Shown here: piece by piece, positions 11,349-22,960 of the stretch
Numbering within the stretch: the stretch's first letter is position 1
Layout of the letters: each line of letters starts with the position of its first letter
Made by a program: the position numbers and the translations under genes
Assembly (NCBI RefSeq): GCF_963259705.1
Contig: NC_081850.1
Location: 37,227,667-37,291,666, forward strand
Direction of reading: 5' to 3'
DNA length: 64,000 bases
Origin: Myotis daubentonii
Taxonomy: Eukaryota > Chordata > Mammalia > Chiroptera > Vespertilionidae
The notes under the pieces: generated by a model
Database searches by the model: none
What the model was told of the DNA's origin: nothing
Seen by the model: only the letters and a program-made list of their open reading frames with translations

Positions 11349-12539
11349 CTCTGGAGCATAGCACCTCCTTCCTTTGGAGGAATCGTTTTCCCTTTCACTG
11401 TGGGGTTCTTTTCTGGTAATATAGTTGGGCACATTCCCTTGTGCTGGGCTAATCAGAGTCTTTGGGAATTTGGGGGTTTGAACTAAGCAAAGTGACTTTC
11501 CTCTTGACTGGTAAAACTGAAAAGTCTTGTATGAGATGTGCCTGACTTGTCTTTAGATGTGACTGCGCTTTGTTGGGACAGGATGATGGAGATATCAAGA
11601 CTGAGGCAGGTGCTGAAAGTGGAGAGATGAAGTCCTGGAGGTTTTTTGGGCAACTGTAGGCTTGGGGGCTATGTCTTTACTGGGGTAAAGGCCTTACCAC
11701 CTTTTCTTCCCTGGGAATAATACTGTCCTTTTTTGCAAAATGAAATGTTATTAGAAAGTGATTTAAAAACCCCACATTATAGAGATATGCACAGATCCTT
11801 AGAAGGGCTGAGGTCTGTCTGGTGCTAAGCCAAGGCTCTCTCAACCACAAATTCAGGGGAATGGACTCTAGGGTTTTATTTTTTTTAGTCTGTTCTTTAT
11901 TTACTCCTATTTTCTATGGGATATTTCTTGGTTTTGGATTTCAGGTGAGCTTTAAGGAGACGGGGCAGACCATCTCTAGCCCCTGCAGAATGAGAGGATC
12001 CCTGGAAAGGACCTAACCGTTCCTAGTACCCAGTCCTTATTTAATTTGAGTTTGTTCATTTCTGGTAGGATATTAAAAAGAGCTCAGCAATATGGGCAAA
12101 TACAGTGTAGGACAAGCCTGTTTCTAAGCATAAGCTGGGCTAGTGAGGGTGGGAAGGGCAAGAAGAAGAAAATGTGTGTCTGTGTTGCTGTTGTTGCAAC
12201 CACCACAGGAAGAAATGTTTTCACACTGCAATGTGGGCTATCTGGAGATAGCCAGGGGAAAAGTGTTGATGGCTGGGCGGGCCCTACTGGATGGAAGGGC
12301 CTGACAGTATGTGATTCCCTGCAACAAATGGTAGTGGTGGAGGGTGTGTACACACAAGCACACACACACAGCACCCAGCCTCCAATTTCATCGCTGGCAG
12401 AAGATAACAATTCTCAGCTTGCCTTTCCAGGGTTATTTTTGGCTAGGGCTGTTGCTGATGGCAAAAGTTTCAGTCCCCTCACCCCACCCCCACCCCGGCT
12501 CCCTCCCTAGTCCTTGTTACAGCGAGAAACTTGTGCGAG

Positions 12540-13450
12540 TAAACTGCTCACTCCCAGAGGACGAGGAGACAGGGTTGTTGGTGAAAGGGGAGAGGATCCC
12601 AAATCCTCCCCCAGGTCTCACCACCCCCGGGTTATTTTCTAGCGGCGGTGGGCCCCGGAGACAGTCCATTGCTGGGGAAGGCTTGGGTCAGACACAAGAA
12701 TAGGAGCCGCCAGGGGACGGGGTAGCTGGCACTGGGAACAGGTTTTGGGGACAACACCCCGAAAGTGAGTCCAGCTGGGGGGGAAAAACTGCGGGCCCCT
12801 AGGGCCATCCAGCTGGAGAGGAAGTTTGTTGGAAGGTAGAGGCCAAACTTTGCTGGGGCAGCGAGGGGCCGCTTGGAGAGGATCCACTGGTCGGTGCCGC
12901 GGGAGGGCGCAGACTGCAGGCGGCTCGGGGAGGGGGCCGGGGCTCGAGGCGGAGTTCGGCGCGCCGCCAGGTTGGTGGCCCCCCCTATCCCCCGGGCAGC
13001 AGATTCCCTCCGGCTCCCGGGAGCCGCGGCAGGACCGGACAGGAGCCGCCATGGAGGGAAGCCCCATCCCGGTGCTGACCGTGCCAACGGCACCCTATGA
13101 GGACCAGCGGCCCACTGGGGGAGGGGGGCTGCGGCGGCCCACCGGGCTTTTCGAGGGCCAGCGCAACTACCTGCCCAACTTCATCCAGAGCGTGCTGTCG
13201 TCCATCGACCTGCGCGATCGCCAGGGCTGCACCATGGTGGTGGGCAGCGACGGCAGGTACTTCAGCAGGACGGCCACGGAGATCGTGGTGCAGATGGCTG
13301 CGGCCAACGGGGTGAGTTACCTGGTCGTCCCTCGCTTCCCACTGCTGTCCCAAGTTTTCGCCCGCGTCCCCTTCTGCCTGCCGGCTCGGCACTCTCCTAG
13401 CCCAGGTCCTTCCCCGCAGTGTCCCACTGCCGGAAGCCGGTCCATCACCG
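12540..13450 (+). promoter_or_regulatory. PGM5: CpG-rich promoter region and 5'UTR of PGM5
   Basis: GC content and CpG density rise sharply here against an AT-rich background (for example ggagttcggcgcgccgcc near 12951-12968 and many CG steps through exon 1). The block covers the presumed transcription start, the 5'UTR and coding exon 1, and fades into intron 1. I see no convincing TATA box at a fixed distance, as is usual for CpG-island promoters, and cannot place the start site. Long open frames on both strands here come from GC richness and are not genes. Confidence 0.75.
13051..13311 (+). CDS. PGM5: PGM5 coding exon 1 (codons 1-87)
   Basis: The start ATG at 13051 sits in a strong Kozak context (gccgccATGg) and opens MEGSPIPVLTVPTAPYEDQ. 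The exon ends at AACGGG followed by the donor gtgagt, phase 0. It encodes the start of domain I: a Gly-rich stretch (residues about 22-27), the RPTGLFEGQRNYLPNFIQS segment and the TMVVGSDGRYFS strand-loop shared with PGM1. The frame stays open both upstream and into the intron, because the local sequence is GC-rich and poor in stops. I chose the start by Kozak context and family length; an upstream in-frame ATG at 12826 would add about 75 residues unlike any phosphoglucomutase. The exon lies inside the CpG-rich promoter block. Confidence 0.95.
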
Positions 13451-14245
13451 CCACTCTCAGCCTCCCGGGTGCACCCAGGACATTGCCCTATTTGCAGTCA
13501 TCTTCTTCCACCCTAAAGTTTGGGTCTGCCAAATTTAACAGTAGTGTTGTCTCAGAGCACACAGCAGTGTTGATCCCTGACGTATTTGGCAAGTTCAAAC
13601 GGTGAAAGTTTTTAACATCGTTGGTTCATGAATCCAGTGAAATTATTTTATGATTAATTTGATTCGGATGGAAATGGTGTAGGGATCAATTTGATGCTGT
13701 GCAGCCTGGGCTCAGTTTCCTGGGTACATTTTTAAATGGTCAGAAATAGATTTGCAATGCCTTTCTTAAAGCATTTCCCAACTTCTCTCCAAGATGCCCT
13801 TTGGCATTTGACCACATTTCATGCCTTTTCTCCCTTAGCGTTTCATCCTCATTTCCTCTCCATTCTCTCACGACCTCTGCAGCCTTCTTTTGCAATTGGA
13901 ATTCTCAGACCCCTCTGCCCCCCTTCCCTTCTCCCTCCTTCCTTGATATCCTACTACTAGAAGCACCGGTTGCTATATCCTCATATCCCTATTTTCTTCC
14001 CAATCCAGCGGCCTCTCAAGGACTTTCACAAGAGAGATAACCAATTTCAGAGATTTCTGAATTCTATATGGGAAACATTGTCTTAAATAGTAATTTCAGC
14101 CTTGTTAATGTGGTCAGACCCACACACATAGAACTTTCCTTTAAGTGAAATCTCTGCAGATGTATGAGTGCGAACATTTAAAAAAGTGAAACTAAACAAT
14201 TGTCTGGCATTTGGATTCCTTCCTTCCTTCCCCTCTCCCCACCCC

Positions 14246-14248
<3 letters not shown>

Positions 14249-14297
<49 letters not shown>

Positions 14298-14316
14298 TGT
14301 CAGAGAGAGAGAGAGA
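14249..14316. repeat. (GT)n followed by (GA)n
   Basis: About 26 GT units with one interruption (atgt), then a short GA run. Confidence 0.95.
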
Positions 14317-17300
14317 TCGCCAGTTGTAGTTGTCCATGCTTCATGTTTGTCTACTATAATTTCCCCTTCCCAATGCTTCAGGGATGAGGAAATAGTTTTT
14401 TTTTTTTTTTAAATAACCAAAACCAATTGGGAGAAACATGGCCAAAGGGTGAGTTGGGTTGTGGAATTGTGATTTCCAACCCTTAGCAGACAATGATGCT
14501 GGAGATAAAAGACTTGAATTTCTCTCTGGCTCTCACTTGGGATTGGTGAAAATTGGCTAGAATCAGGGATTTGCAAAGAGGTTGACAAATGGTCTTTTAC
14601 TCTTGCCTGACAAAGCTGTTCCTGTGGAATAATGGAGAGTAATGAGCCTTGGGAGAGCTATGGCAGCTCTCATACTCCTTCCAGTTTTTTCCACGGATGA
14701 GAGAAACATAGCCTGTCCAATATTTATTGTGGGTCAGAATATTTTTGAAGCTTATAGTTGTTGATTTGCATGGGCAAATTATTATGCTTTATTATTTCTT
14801 GGCACACTTTACTATAAGGATGCTTCAACCTCTTAATACAGTGGTTTCTCTGGTAAACACATTTTATTAACTTTGAACAAAGTTTATTTTAGGGGATAGT
14901 TAGCATAAGCTAATATATGCTTAAAATAGAGTTAAATGTAACCTCACAGTGGTTATGAAGAATCCATATAGAAGTCCATCTCTTAAATATTCTGAAAGGA
15001 CTACTTCTAAGGCAGGTGGGCATGGGTGAAGAGAATGGTGGATATTTATCAAAATTTCAAACAGCTCATTTTAACAGATCTTATCCTTATTTTGTTCAGT
15101 TCTTGGGGACTTTTGCTAAAGCGAAGTGAATAATCAGAAGGCTGGCTTCTGGGAAAGGCAGTTTTGATAACTGTAAGCAAAATTGGTCTTGAGTAATTGC
15201 AAATTGGTGGGAATGGACTTGTCTCCTAATTTGGACTGTTGAGTTATATTCGGGAACGATGAACTTTGATTCCAAATGCTTTGACCTTTTTTGATTTCTT
15301 ATGAAATATTCAATAAAAGGCTAGAAAATAATAGAAAAATAGAGTTTCTTCTTTTTAATCTGACTGGAATCTGACGGGGGGCTGCATTCTCTCTATCTGA
15401 AAAATCTTGGTTTTTACTAAAAATGTTAATTTTACAAAACAATTTTTTATAAAAAAACAAAAACTTTAGTTCTTTGATTCTATAATTGATGGAGGAGAAC
15501 AGAAGTTTGGAGTTTATAAAATGATAAACTATATTACCAATGTTTTAATATCTCATAAACTTTGAAATAGATTATCAGATATATCCCTGTACAATTTGGG
15601 ATTTCCCATTTTTATTATAAAATTGTGAAATTTTTAAACTTTTGGAAAAGTAGAGAGACTAAATAATGACATTCATATGCCCATACCCTAAATTGTTAAC
15701 ATTTTTTCTATACTTATTTCATCTCTTTAGGGAGTAAAGTATTTTAAAGTATACTAAAGAAAATTACATTTTACTTCTAAATATTTTAATATGGATCTCT
15801 AAAAAAAAGGAGAACATTTTCTTTGACAATTACACTTTCATTCCAAACAAAATAAAAAGTGATTTCTTTGTATCATTTATTACCAAGCCCAGATTCAGAT
15901 TTCCTCACTTATTTTAAAATGCTTTTATAGACGGTTTGATCAAACTGGTTTATTCTAATCAATAAACTCACATTGCATTTGGTTATTTGTCTTAAGTCTC
16001 TCTTAACCTAGAAAATATTTCCCTCTTTATTTTTATTTTGTTAATGAAAATTACTTGTTGGAGAGACTAGGCCAGTCAATTGTCCTATAAAATCTCCCCT
16101 CTCAGCCCTCCCCCCCCCCCCCCACTTTTTTGGAATTTTTTATTTCTTTCTTGATGGTGTCATTTGACTTTTTACTATATTAATTTATTACTATACAAAT
16201 TTACTATATTAATTTGTACTATACTATTTTATTTGTTGAACTAAAAATTAGTTACAAAGACTTAATTAGATTCGGGGTCAACAATTTTTTTACAAGAATA
16301 TTTTATAGATGATGATATATGTTCATGTTGTATCACATTAGGAAACATAATCTCGGGTTGTTCCATTATTCGTGATGCTGAGATGATTACAGGGTTATTG
16401 TGGTGATTGCCTGTAGCTTCTGTTATTTCCCGTCTTGGGACTAGCAAGTAGCCTGTAGAGTGAACTAAGTACCATGTAAATATTTGTTTCCTTATCAACT
16501 TTAATCCATTTGTTTTAACATCCATGAGTGATCCTGGCTTGAGTAAATTGTTTCATTAGGGGTTTCAAAATGTTGATTTGCTAATTCTCCTATTCCTCCT
16601 GCATGTTTTAGTTGGCATTTTACTATAGATTGGGACAGTTTCCTCACAACCGGGCCATTTCGTTATCCTGTAATAGAGTTCCCTCTGGAAAGCAGAATAT
16701 ATATTTATTTCTCTCTTTACATCACCAGTTTTCATAGTAAGATGTGGTGAAACAGCAACTTCCATTGTTGTACATGACTTTTGTTTTGTTTTACTTTCAC
16801 ATTTTTAACTATTGCTATGGACACCAGGATTTTTATAGAATCAATTTGAATGGATTTGTGAGTGAAAAGATACTTCTTTACCTGTTTTTGTAGTCTTTAT
16901 GTGGCTATGTGAATATACCTAAAAATCTCTCTAGAAGTATTTTAATTCCCCTTTAAAAATACAAACAATGTCATACTAAAAAAGAAAAATAATTACTGAG
17001 TACAAAGAGTAAATTGTATCATTTAAATGAATTATGACTAAACTTAGTTTGTAACTAGTTGATTTTTTATTCTCTTTCTATTCCCATCTGCTTCAGATCC
17101 TCTTTAGGGGTTTAGATTCTCTATATACAAATTTATTCTAATCTCTTATGAGTTCAAGAGCTAAATACAACATAATGGCTACAAGAATGCCTTTGCCCTT
17201 CTCTGGGTAGATCCATCTAGCTAAGAGCATTCTCTCTCTCTCTTTCTCCTCTGTGTTATAATCTTTTTTTTTTAGTCCCAAACTACCTTTATTATTGGAC

Positions 17301-17380
17301 AATAATAAAGCCCTGTATCTGCCTCAAGATCTTTCTGACTTTTTCTAAAGTTTTCTCTCTCTGGAAATGACATTGTATAT

Positions 17381-17576
17381 CAGCACTGTCCAGTAGAACT
17401 TTCTGTGATGATGGAAATATTCTGTAATCTGCACTGTCCTGGCCACTAGCCACATGTGGCTGTTGAACACTTGAAATGTACCCACTGAAGAACTGAATTT
17501 TACATTTAATTTAATTAATTGAATTTTAACTTTAAATAGTCACAAGTGGTTAGTAGCTACCATACCAGACAGTGCA
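17381..17576 (+). mobile_element. MER5A-like hAT-Charlie fossil
   Basis: cagcactgtccagtagaact through ggccactagccacatgtggc to accagacagtgcag matches the eutherian MER5A consensus as I recall it, including both terminal inverted repeats. Confidence 0.88.
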
Positions 17577-17600
17577 GCTCTATAACTTAACATTTAAAGT

Positions 17601-17602
<2 letters not shown>

Positions 17603-17634
<32 letters not shown>
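17603..17634. repeat. (GT)n microsatellite
   Basis: Sixteen GT units just right of the MER5A copy. Confidence 0.95.
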
Positions 17635-17637
<3 letters not shown>

Positions 17638-18395
17638 TTTAATGGAGCCAGAGTATTACAGTCAAAGCAATAATAGGTTAAGTAAAGGTAAGTCATCAAA
17701 TACGACAAATACGTATTTGGCAAACCCAAACCAGACGATAGCCTAGGAGATAATGAGGTTTGGTAGAGAAAGCACTGAATCAGCATCTGGAACTCTCCCC
17801 TTGATTTCCTACCTCTGCCTTGCAGGTTATAGGACAAATGCTTTAGCTTCTCAAAATACCTAGAAACCCCTTGTTTCTTCCTCTATAAATTGGGTATGAC
17901 AGCATCACTGAATTATCCTGGGAGTCAGATAGTGCACTGCATAGGAAAGCATTTAGAAACATCCATAGCACTAAGATAATTAGTGGAGTATTATTAAGGT
18001 CAACCAAATACATCTCAGGTAATAATAATCTGAATGCGTGTACTGAATAAACCATGCAATGGGCCCCTTTGCAAACAATTTATATCTCTTGTTTCATGTT
18101 TTAGTCAAGAGAAAATCCACTTGTTGACTAGCCATATACAGTATTGGGCATATGATGATGAGCAGCAACAACAACATTATTATCGAGTTACAGCATTCAA
18201 GAGCTGCTTAATGCCTTTTGAAACCCTTTTGAGGTGCAAGCTGAAGTGCAAGGGCATGAGGAAAGCTGGGTCAGAAAGAGACTTGGGTGTGCCTTCTAGC
18301 TAAGATGCTTGCACAGGTTATATTTGATTCTAACAGAACATGAAAAGGTAGTTCCAAAGAATGAGAATACATTTGCCTTGGCATTTATTAGACTA

Positions 18396-18757
18396 CTAGA
18401 GGCCCGGTGCACAAAATTCGTGCACAAGTACAGTTCCTAGGCCTGGCCTGCGATCAGGGCCATCTTTCCCAGCTGCCTGCAGCGGGCCCTGCCGCCTGCT
18501 GCCACCCACCCCTGGTTCTCCGTTCGCCATCAGGTGATCGGTGCCTGACGGCTGGGCGAAGGGACTGAGAGGTCGGTTGTTCCCGCCTGCTTGCTGGCTC
18601 TGCCCCCACCACAGGTGGCCATCAGGCAATCAGAGCCTGCTGGCCAGTGAAAGAGACCAAGAGGTGATCAGTGTGCCTCATAGTGACTGGTCCAGCGATC
18701 GTTCTGGTCGTTCTGCTGATAGGGCCAATTTGCATATTACCCTTTTATTAGATAGGA
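18396..18757 (-). mobile_element. Non-autonomous Helitron, first unit of a pair
   Basis: It begins CTAGAGGCCCGGTGCAC with the hairpin gtgcacaaaattcgtgcac and ends ttttattagatagga. It is flanked by A (18395) and T (18758). A second Helitron-like unit follows directly. Confidence 0.88.
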
Positions 18758-18972
18758 TAGTACACGGGTGGGGGCTGGCTGGCCTGCCCTGAAGGGGGCC
18801 TGGATTGGGGTGGGGGTACCCGCTGGGGGGTGGGGCCGGCTGGGGCGGGGGTGTGGGCAGTTTGCAGGCCAGCCACACCCCTGGCTTTGTCAGGAATGAC
18901 GTCTGGAATGATGTCCAGAAGACATCTGGTTTATCCAGTCTAATTAGCATATTATCCTTTTTTTTGTATAGA
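18758..18972 (-). mobile_element. Helitron-like second unit adjoining 18396-18757
   Basis: It begins tagtacacgggtgggggctg, which corresponds to the second unit of the composite Helitrons at 8706 and 44544. It ends with attagcatattatccttttt and gtataga. The left CTAG is degenerate. Confidence 0.7.
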
Positions 18973-19165
18973 TATGGGAGACACACTTTGGAGTAGAACC
19001 AAAGACAAGGAAAATAGGCTTGGAAGGGGAGCAGAGTGGGATATGGTGTTGGGTGGAAAGTAGAGAGGGAAGAAAAAGGAAGCAAGAGAAGGAAACCAGT
19101 GCTTCAATACATAAGGCTTCTTTCCTGGAATGGATGTGGAAATCTGGGGTTGGCTGGCTCCAGGT

Positions 19166-19520
19166 TTTTTTTTTAATTTTTTTTTTATTTTTATTGCTTA
19201 AAGTATTACAAAGGGTATTACATATGTGTCCTTTTTTTTCCCCCCGCCCTTGACAATCCCCTGGCCTCCCCTACCCCCCAGTGTCTTATGTCCATTGGTT
19301 ATGTTTATATGCATGCATACAAGTCCTTCGGTTGATCTCTTACCCCCCTCCCTCCTGCCCCCCAACCCTCCCAGCCTTCCCTCTGCAGTTTGACAATCTG
19401 TTTGAGGCAGCTCTGCCTCTGTATCTATTATTGTTCAAAAGTTTATAATGGTCTCTATTATCCATGAATGAGTGAGATCATGTGGTATTTTTCCTTCATT
19501 GACTGGCTTATTTCACTTCA
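19166..19520 (-). mobile_element. 5'-truncated L1 3' end (same family as the full-length copy)
   Basis: The sequence follows 54150-54498 closely: a T-rich tail, then attgcttaaagtattaca, through the last codons of ORF2. It is flanked by a short apparent duplication ctccaggt (19158-19165 and 19521-19528). Insertions shorter than 400 bp are typical of 5'-truncated L1 copies. Confidence 0.88.
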
Positions 19521-19654
19521 CTCCAGGTCTTATCTCTTGAAGTGAAAAAGAACTGAGTGGTGATTGCTATGTATTTTCTATTGGTTTTTGCTACAGAATA
19601 GGTACAGGTGGCTGGAATGAGCTACTTTGGCCCAGATGTTAGGAAGGTTTATAA

Positions 19655-19999
19655 TCTCTCTATATAAAAGTCTAAGCAACTGGCTAACCGACTGACTGTC
19701 CAGTAGCTATGATGTGCACTGACCACCAGGGGGCAGACACTCAACGCAGGAACAGAAACCACAGGCATGGAAACATGGAACAGACTCATGAGTCTCAGAG
19801 GGAAGGGGGGAGGGGGAAAGGTGGGAAGAAATTAACCAAAGATCTTATATGCATACTAGAGGCCCGGTGCATGGATTCGTGTCCCTGAGCCTGGCCTGCG
19901 GGGATCGGACCGAAACTGGCTCTTCAACATCCTCTGAGGAGTCCATAGGCCAGGCTGAGGGACCCCACCACTGCATGAATCCATGCACTGCGCCTGTAG
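19655..19999 (+). mobile_element. Helitron with an inverted copy of its own 3' end
   Basis: The 5' end TCTCTATATAAAAG follows host A (19654); the 3' end cgcctgTAG precedes T (20000). Inside, at 19856, a CTAGAGGCCCGGTGCATGGA block in opposite orientation pairs with gcatgaatccatgcactgcg near the 3' end, making a long inverted repeat over about 19856-19999. Confidence 0.75.
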
Positions 20000-20177
20000 T
20001 ACATTAGAACTCTAAAGAGCCTTCCATCACTCTATCTTGCTTCCCTTCCCAAATCCCCATTAGTGGAATTGGGAAATCTATTATATGAGCAGCAGCAACT
20101 TTTAGGGAGCCTATGGTTCCATCCATCTATGTTTGGGCCAGTTCATTCTTAAATCTTTAGCCTCAAGTCCTCATTTA

Positions 20178-20182
<5 letters not shown>

Positions 20183-20217
<35 letters not shown>
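20183..20217. repeat. (GT)n microsatellite
   Basis: About 17 GT units. Confidence 0.95.
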
Positions 20218-20219
<2 letters not shown>

Positions 20220-22082
20220 GTAAAGGGAATGGGAGAGGTTTTGAGAACAGCTGGGCCCTCCCAGTTGCTGGGGTGGGTTATTTTAAGCTTTGTTTAATGT
20301 GTCCAGAGACCCAGATGGCATTTTTAACTAAGCTGCTTTAGTAAATCTTCTAATAAAGCATATGATGTTTATTGAAAAGACAGACACACATCAGCAGCAT
20401 TATGTGTGAAACTTGCCCTGAGAATTTTCTATGAAACATCTGTTTTCTTGGAGCCATTTGTGAACTCTGAAGTTTGCTAGTTTCTGTACAGACATAAAGA
20501 GTAGAAGTTGGAACCGATTTTTGAGGAATCTCAGCACAGGTATTGGCTTCACTAATCTTAACGCACATCTCTTGGTCCTTGGCCACTCTTCTTTTAGACA
20601 ACAGTAACATGAACAAATGCTGTAATAGAATTTGAATAGGATTATTGGGGAATGATAGGCAGGGGAAAGAAGGTCTAAATTTCCCAGGGGTTTTTATATA
20701 GAAGATAGAAAGCTAGGGCTACAATGTTCTTTGTTAGCCTACAGCCTTGACAATTAATTGCAAACACTCAAGATTTGGCCAATATGCCTTAACTGTTTAT
20801 ACTTGCATAGCCAAAGGGAAAGTTTTAGGTTCTTTCATCTGACTTGATTCTCATTAGTTATGAATAAAAGGATATTTAGAATATACACAAGACTTGCTAA
20901 AATCCACATTTTCTGAGTTCTTGGATATCTTTCATCTCTTACATCTTTAGTGACATCAAATTTTGGACTAAAGTCTGTATTTGTATGAAAAGTTTCAGGA
21001 ATATTCAATCCACAAAGAAATTCTTTTTATTGGCAAAAAGTCACAGAAGTTTTTCTTTCCTTTCCAAGTCTCTAATAGGTGCTTTGTACAAATATAATAT
21101 TAAATTATTGCCAGTATATTTTTCTCCTCTGATAAGAGTCCTGTTTTGCAGCTGGCAGAGTTGGGGGAGGGTATCTAGTTTTGCATTTAGGAATTTCTAG
21201 TGGAAAGAGAAAAGAATTTGAAATCATAAAGACCAAAGTTTATCCCATTTGACAAAAGACCCCACAAAATATTGGGAGGAGAGTTTTACTACAAATGATT
21301 AATGTCTACAATACATGAAAAGAGTTTTCCAATAAGAAAATTCAAACAATTAAAAGAAATATTGTCAACAACACAAACACATGAAAAGGGGATCAACCTC
21401 ATTAATAAACAAAGAAATATAAATAAGAGCAACCCATCAGTTTGGAAAAAAATAAAAATACTCAGAGTTTGGTGTGGGTGTGGAAAATGGTCATGTATGT
21501 ACACTGTTGGTGGAAGTTAAATTAATACAACTTTTTGCTTAGGCAGTTTTGCAGTATATATCTAAATTAATAGAGTTCTTGTTTAAAAATTCAGGAGTCC
21601 CTTAGTCTACAACTTTATCCTGGAGATATTCCTAATACAAATGTGCAAACGTCTCTGTATAGGAATGCTCACTGCAACATTTTGCTAAAGAAAAACTTGG
21701 AAACAGTCTATATGTTCAACAGTAGAAAACAAGTATATAATTTATGACACAACCTCACCATAGATACATTAATATTCATAAGCATAGGAGGTGGATCTAT
21801 ATGTGGCATGAGGAAGATGTGAGTGATAGTTTGTTAAGTGAATCAAAGTAATTAGTAGAGTATCTTGTGTAGCATGATCCCACTTTTGTGTATATAATTT
21901 AGGCACAGAAAATAAGGTTGGAAGAAGCACACTCCAAACAGTTAACAGTGAATATATCTGGGGTCTGTGGGTGTGTATGGAGAATTCTTTTCATTTCGAC
22001 TGCATATACTTCTCTCTGTTAACTAATCATATATCTATATGAATTGCTTTCATAATTAAACATGTCAATAAAGAATAACGAA

Positions 22083-22765
22083 TGCTGGGGTCCAGTTCTG
22101 TGTCCATGTTCTCTTGCTAGGTTCTCCAGGTTCTTCAGCCAGGTTCTGTGGCCATGTTCCCTCGCTAGGTTCTCCAGCCAGGTTCTGTCCAGGTTCTCCA
22201 GCCAGGTTCAGTCACCAGGTTCTAGTCAGGTTCTCTTGCCAATTTCTGTAGTCAGGTTCAGTCCAGGATCTTTTGCCATGTTCTCTCGCTAGGTTCTGTC
22301 TCTAGGTTCTGAGGCCAGTTTCTGTCCAGGATCTTTTGCCATGTTCTCTCCAGCGAAGTTCTTCTGTCTCTAGAGAACGTTCTGTGTAGGTTCTGTGCCT
22401 AGGTTCTGTCTCCTAAGTTCTGTCTCTTGCTGTCTTGTTACATCTATATTTATACCAGTTGATTCAATCCTATCAACCTCTATTACAAAGGTTAGGGCGT
22501 TTCTTATCTCCATTCCAGGGAGTAAAGATTATGTAGCTTAAGCATGATTGTTCATAGTTAAAGTGATTAATTACCCGCCTGGCACTTACTTAAGGGGTTT
22601 TATTCCCTCCCTAACTTCAGGGCAAAATCCCTACCTGGGGAAACAACCTTTCTCGGAGACCTTGGTTAAGACACATAGTGCCAAGAAGGTGAGCAAACAT
22701 ATTAAGAACAGTATGCCATATATGCCAGGTCCTTTGAAACAGCAAGCATGGACTGGCTCCCGGCA
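22083..22765 (-). mobile_element. ERV class II-like solo LTR
   Basis: 683 bp beginning TGCTGGGG and ending CCCGGCA (TG...CA), flanked by the exact 6-bp duplication aacgaa (22077-22082 and 22766-22771). Six base pairs is typical of class II (beta-like) endogenous retroviruses. On the minus strand ggtataaatatagatgtaac gives a TATA-like box near 22450-22458, so transcription would run right to left. No internal viral genes adjoin it, so it is a recombined solo LTR. Confidence 0.8.
22090..22430. repeat. Minisatellite in the putative R/U5 of the solo LTR
   Basis: Irregular tandem copies of a 12- to 16-bp motif around ccaggttctctcgc / aggttctgtctc (agagaacctgg on the LTR sense strand), at least 20 copies. 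It keeps one plus-strand frame open by chance. Confidence 0.75.
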
Positions 22766-22774
22766 AACGAAGAA

Positions 22775-22960
22775 AAAAGAAGAAACTCTGGATTTGAGTC
22801 ATGGTACTACCATTGGCAACTTGTATGCCCGTGAAGTCACCTAGCCTTCTTGGGTTTGTTTTCTCATCTGTAAAAATAGGGAAAGTAATAATACTTGCTC
22901 CCATATCTTCCAGGATTGTGGGAGGATTGAATGTGGTAATGAATTATTATCAATTATTTT
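22775..22960. mobile_element. MIR fragment
   Basis: gatttgagtcatggtactac, ttttctcatctgtaaaaata and aggattgtgggaggattgaa match the MIR layout. It adjoins the solo LTR, which probably inserted beside it. Confidence 0.7.

Larger units (their letters stand above)
9611..12540. other. 5' flank up to the PGM5 promoter
   Basis: Contains one MIR piece and the 76-bp hAT element, listed separately. Otherwise it is unremarkable non-coding DNA; any distal regulatory elements cannot be seen from sequence alone. Confidence 0.55.

Noticed and set aside
12826..13050. In-frame N-terminal extension of PGM5 from an upstream ATG
   Set aside because: The extension resembles no phosphoglucomutase and the ATG at 13051 has the better context; it is taken as 5'UTR.
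12632..13392. Minus-strand frames of 135-153 codons opposite exon 1
   Set aside because: Stops are rare in the CpG-rich block; exon 1 on the plus strand is well supported and these frames resemble nothing.
14083..14412. Frames made of His-Thr or Cys-Val repeats
   Set aside because: Translation of a (GT)n microsatellite.
22062..22292. Ser/Phe/Gln-rich 76-codon frame
   Set aside because: Repeat of the LTR minisatellite motif; starts outside the LTR by chance.
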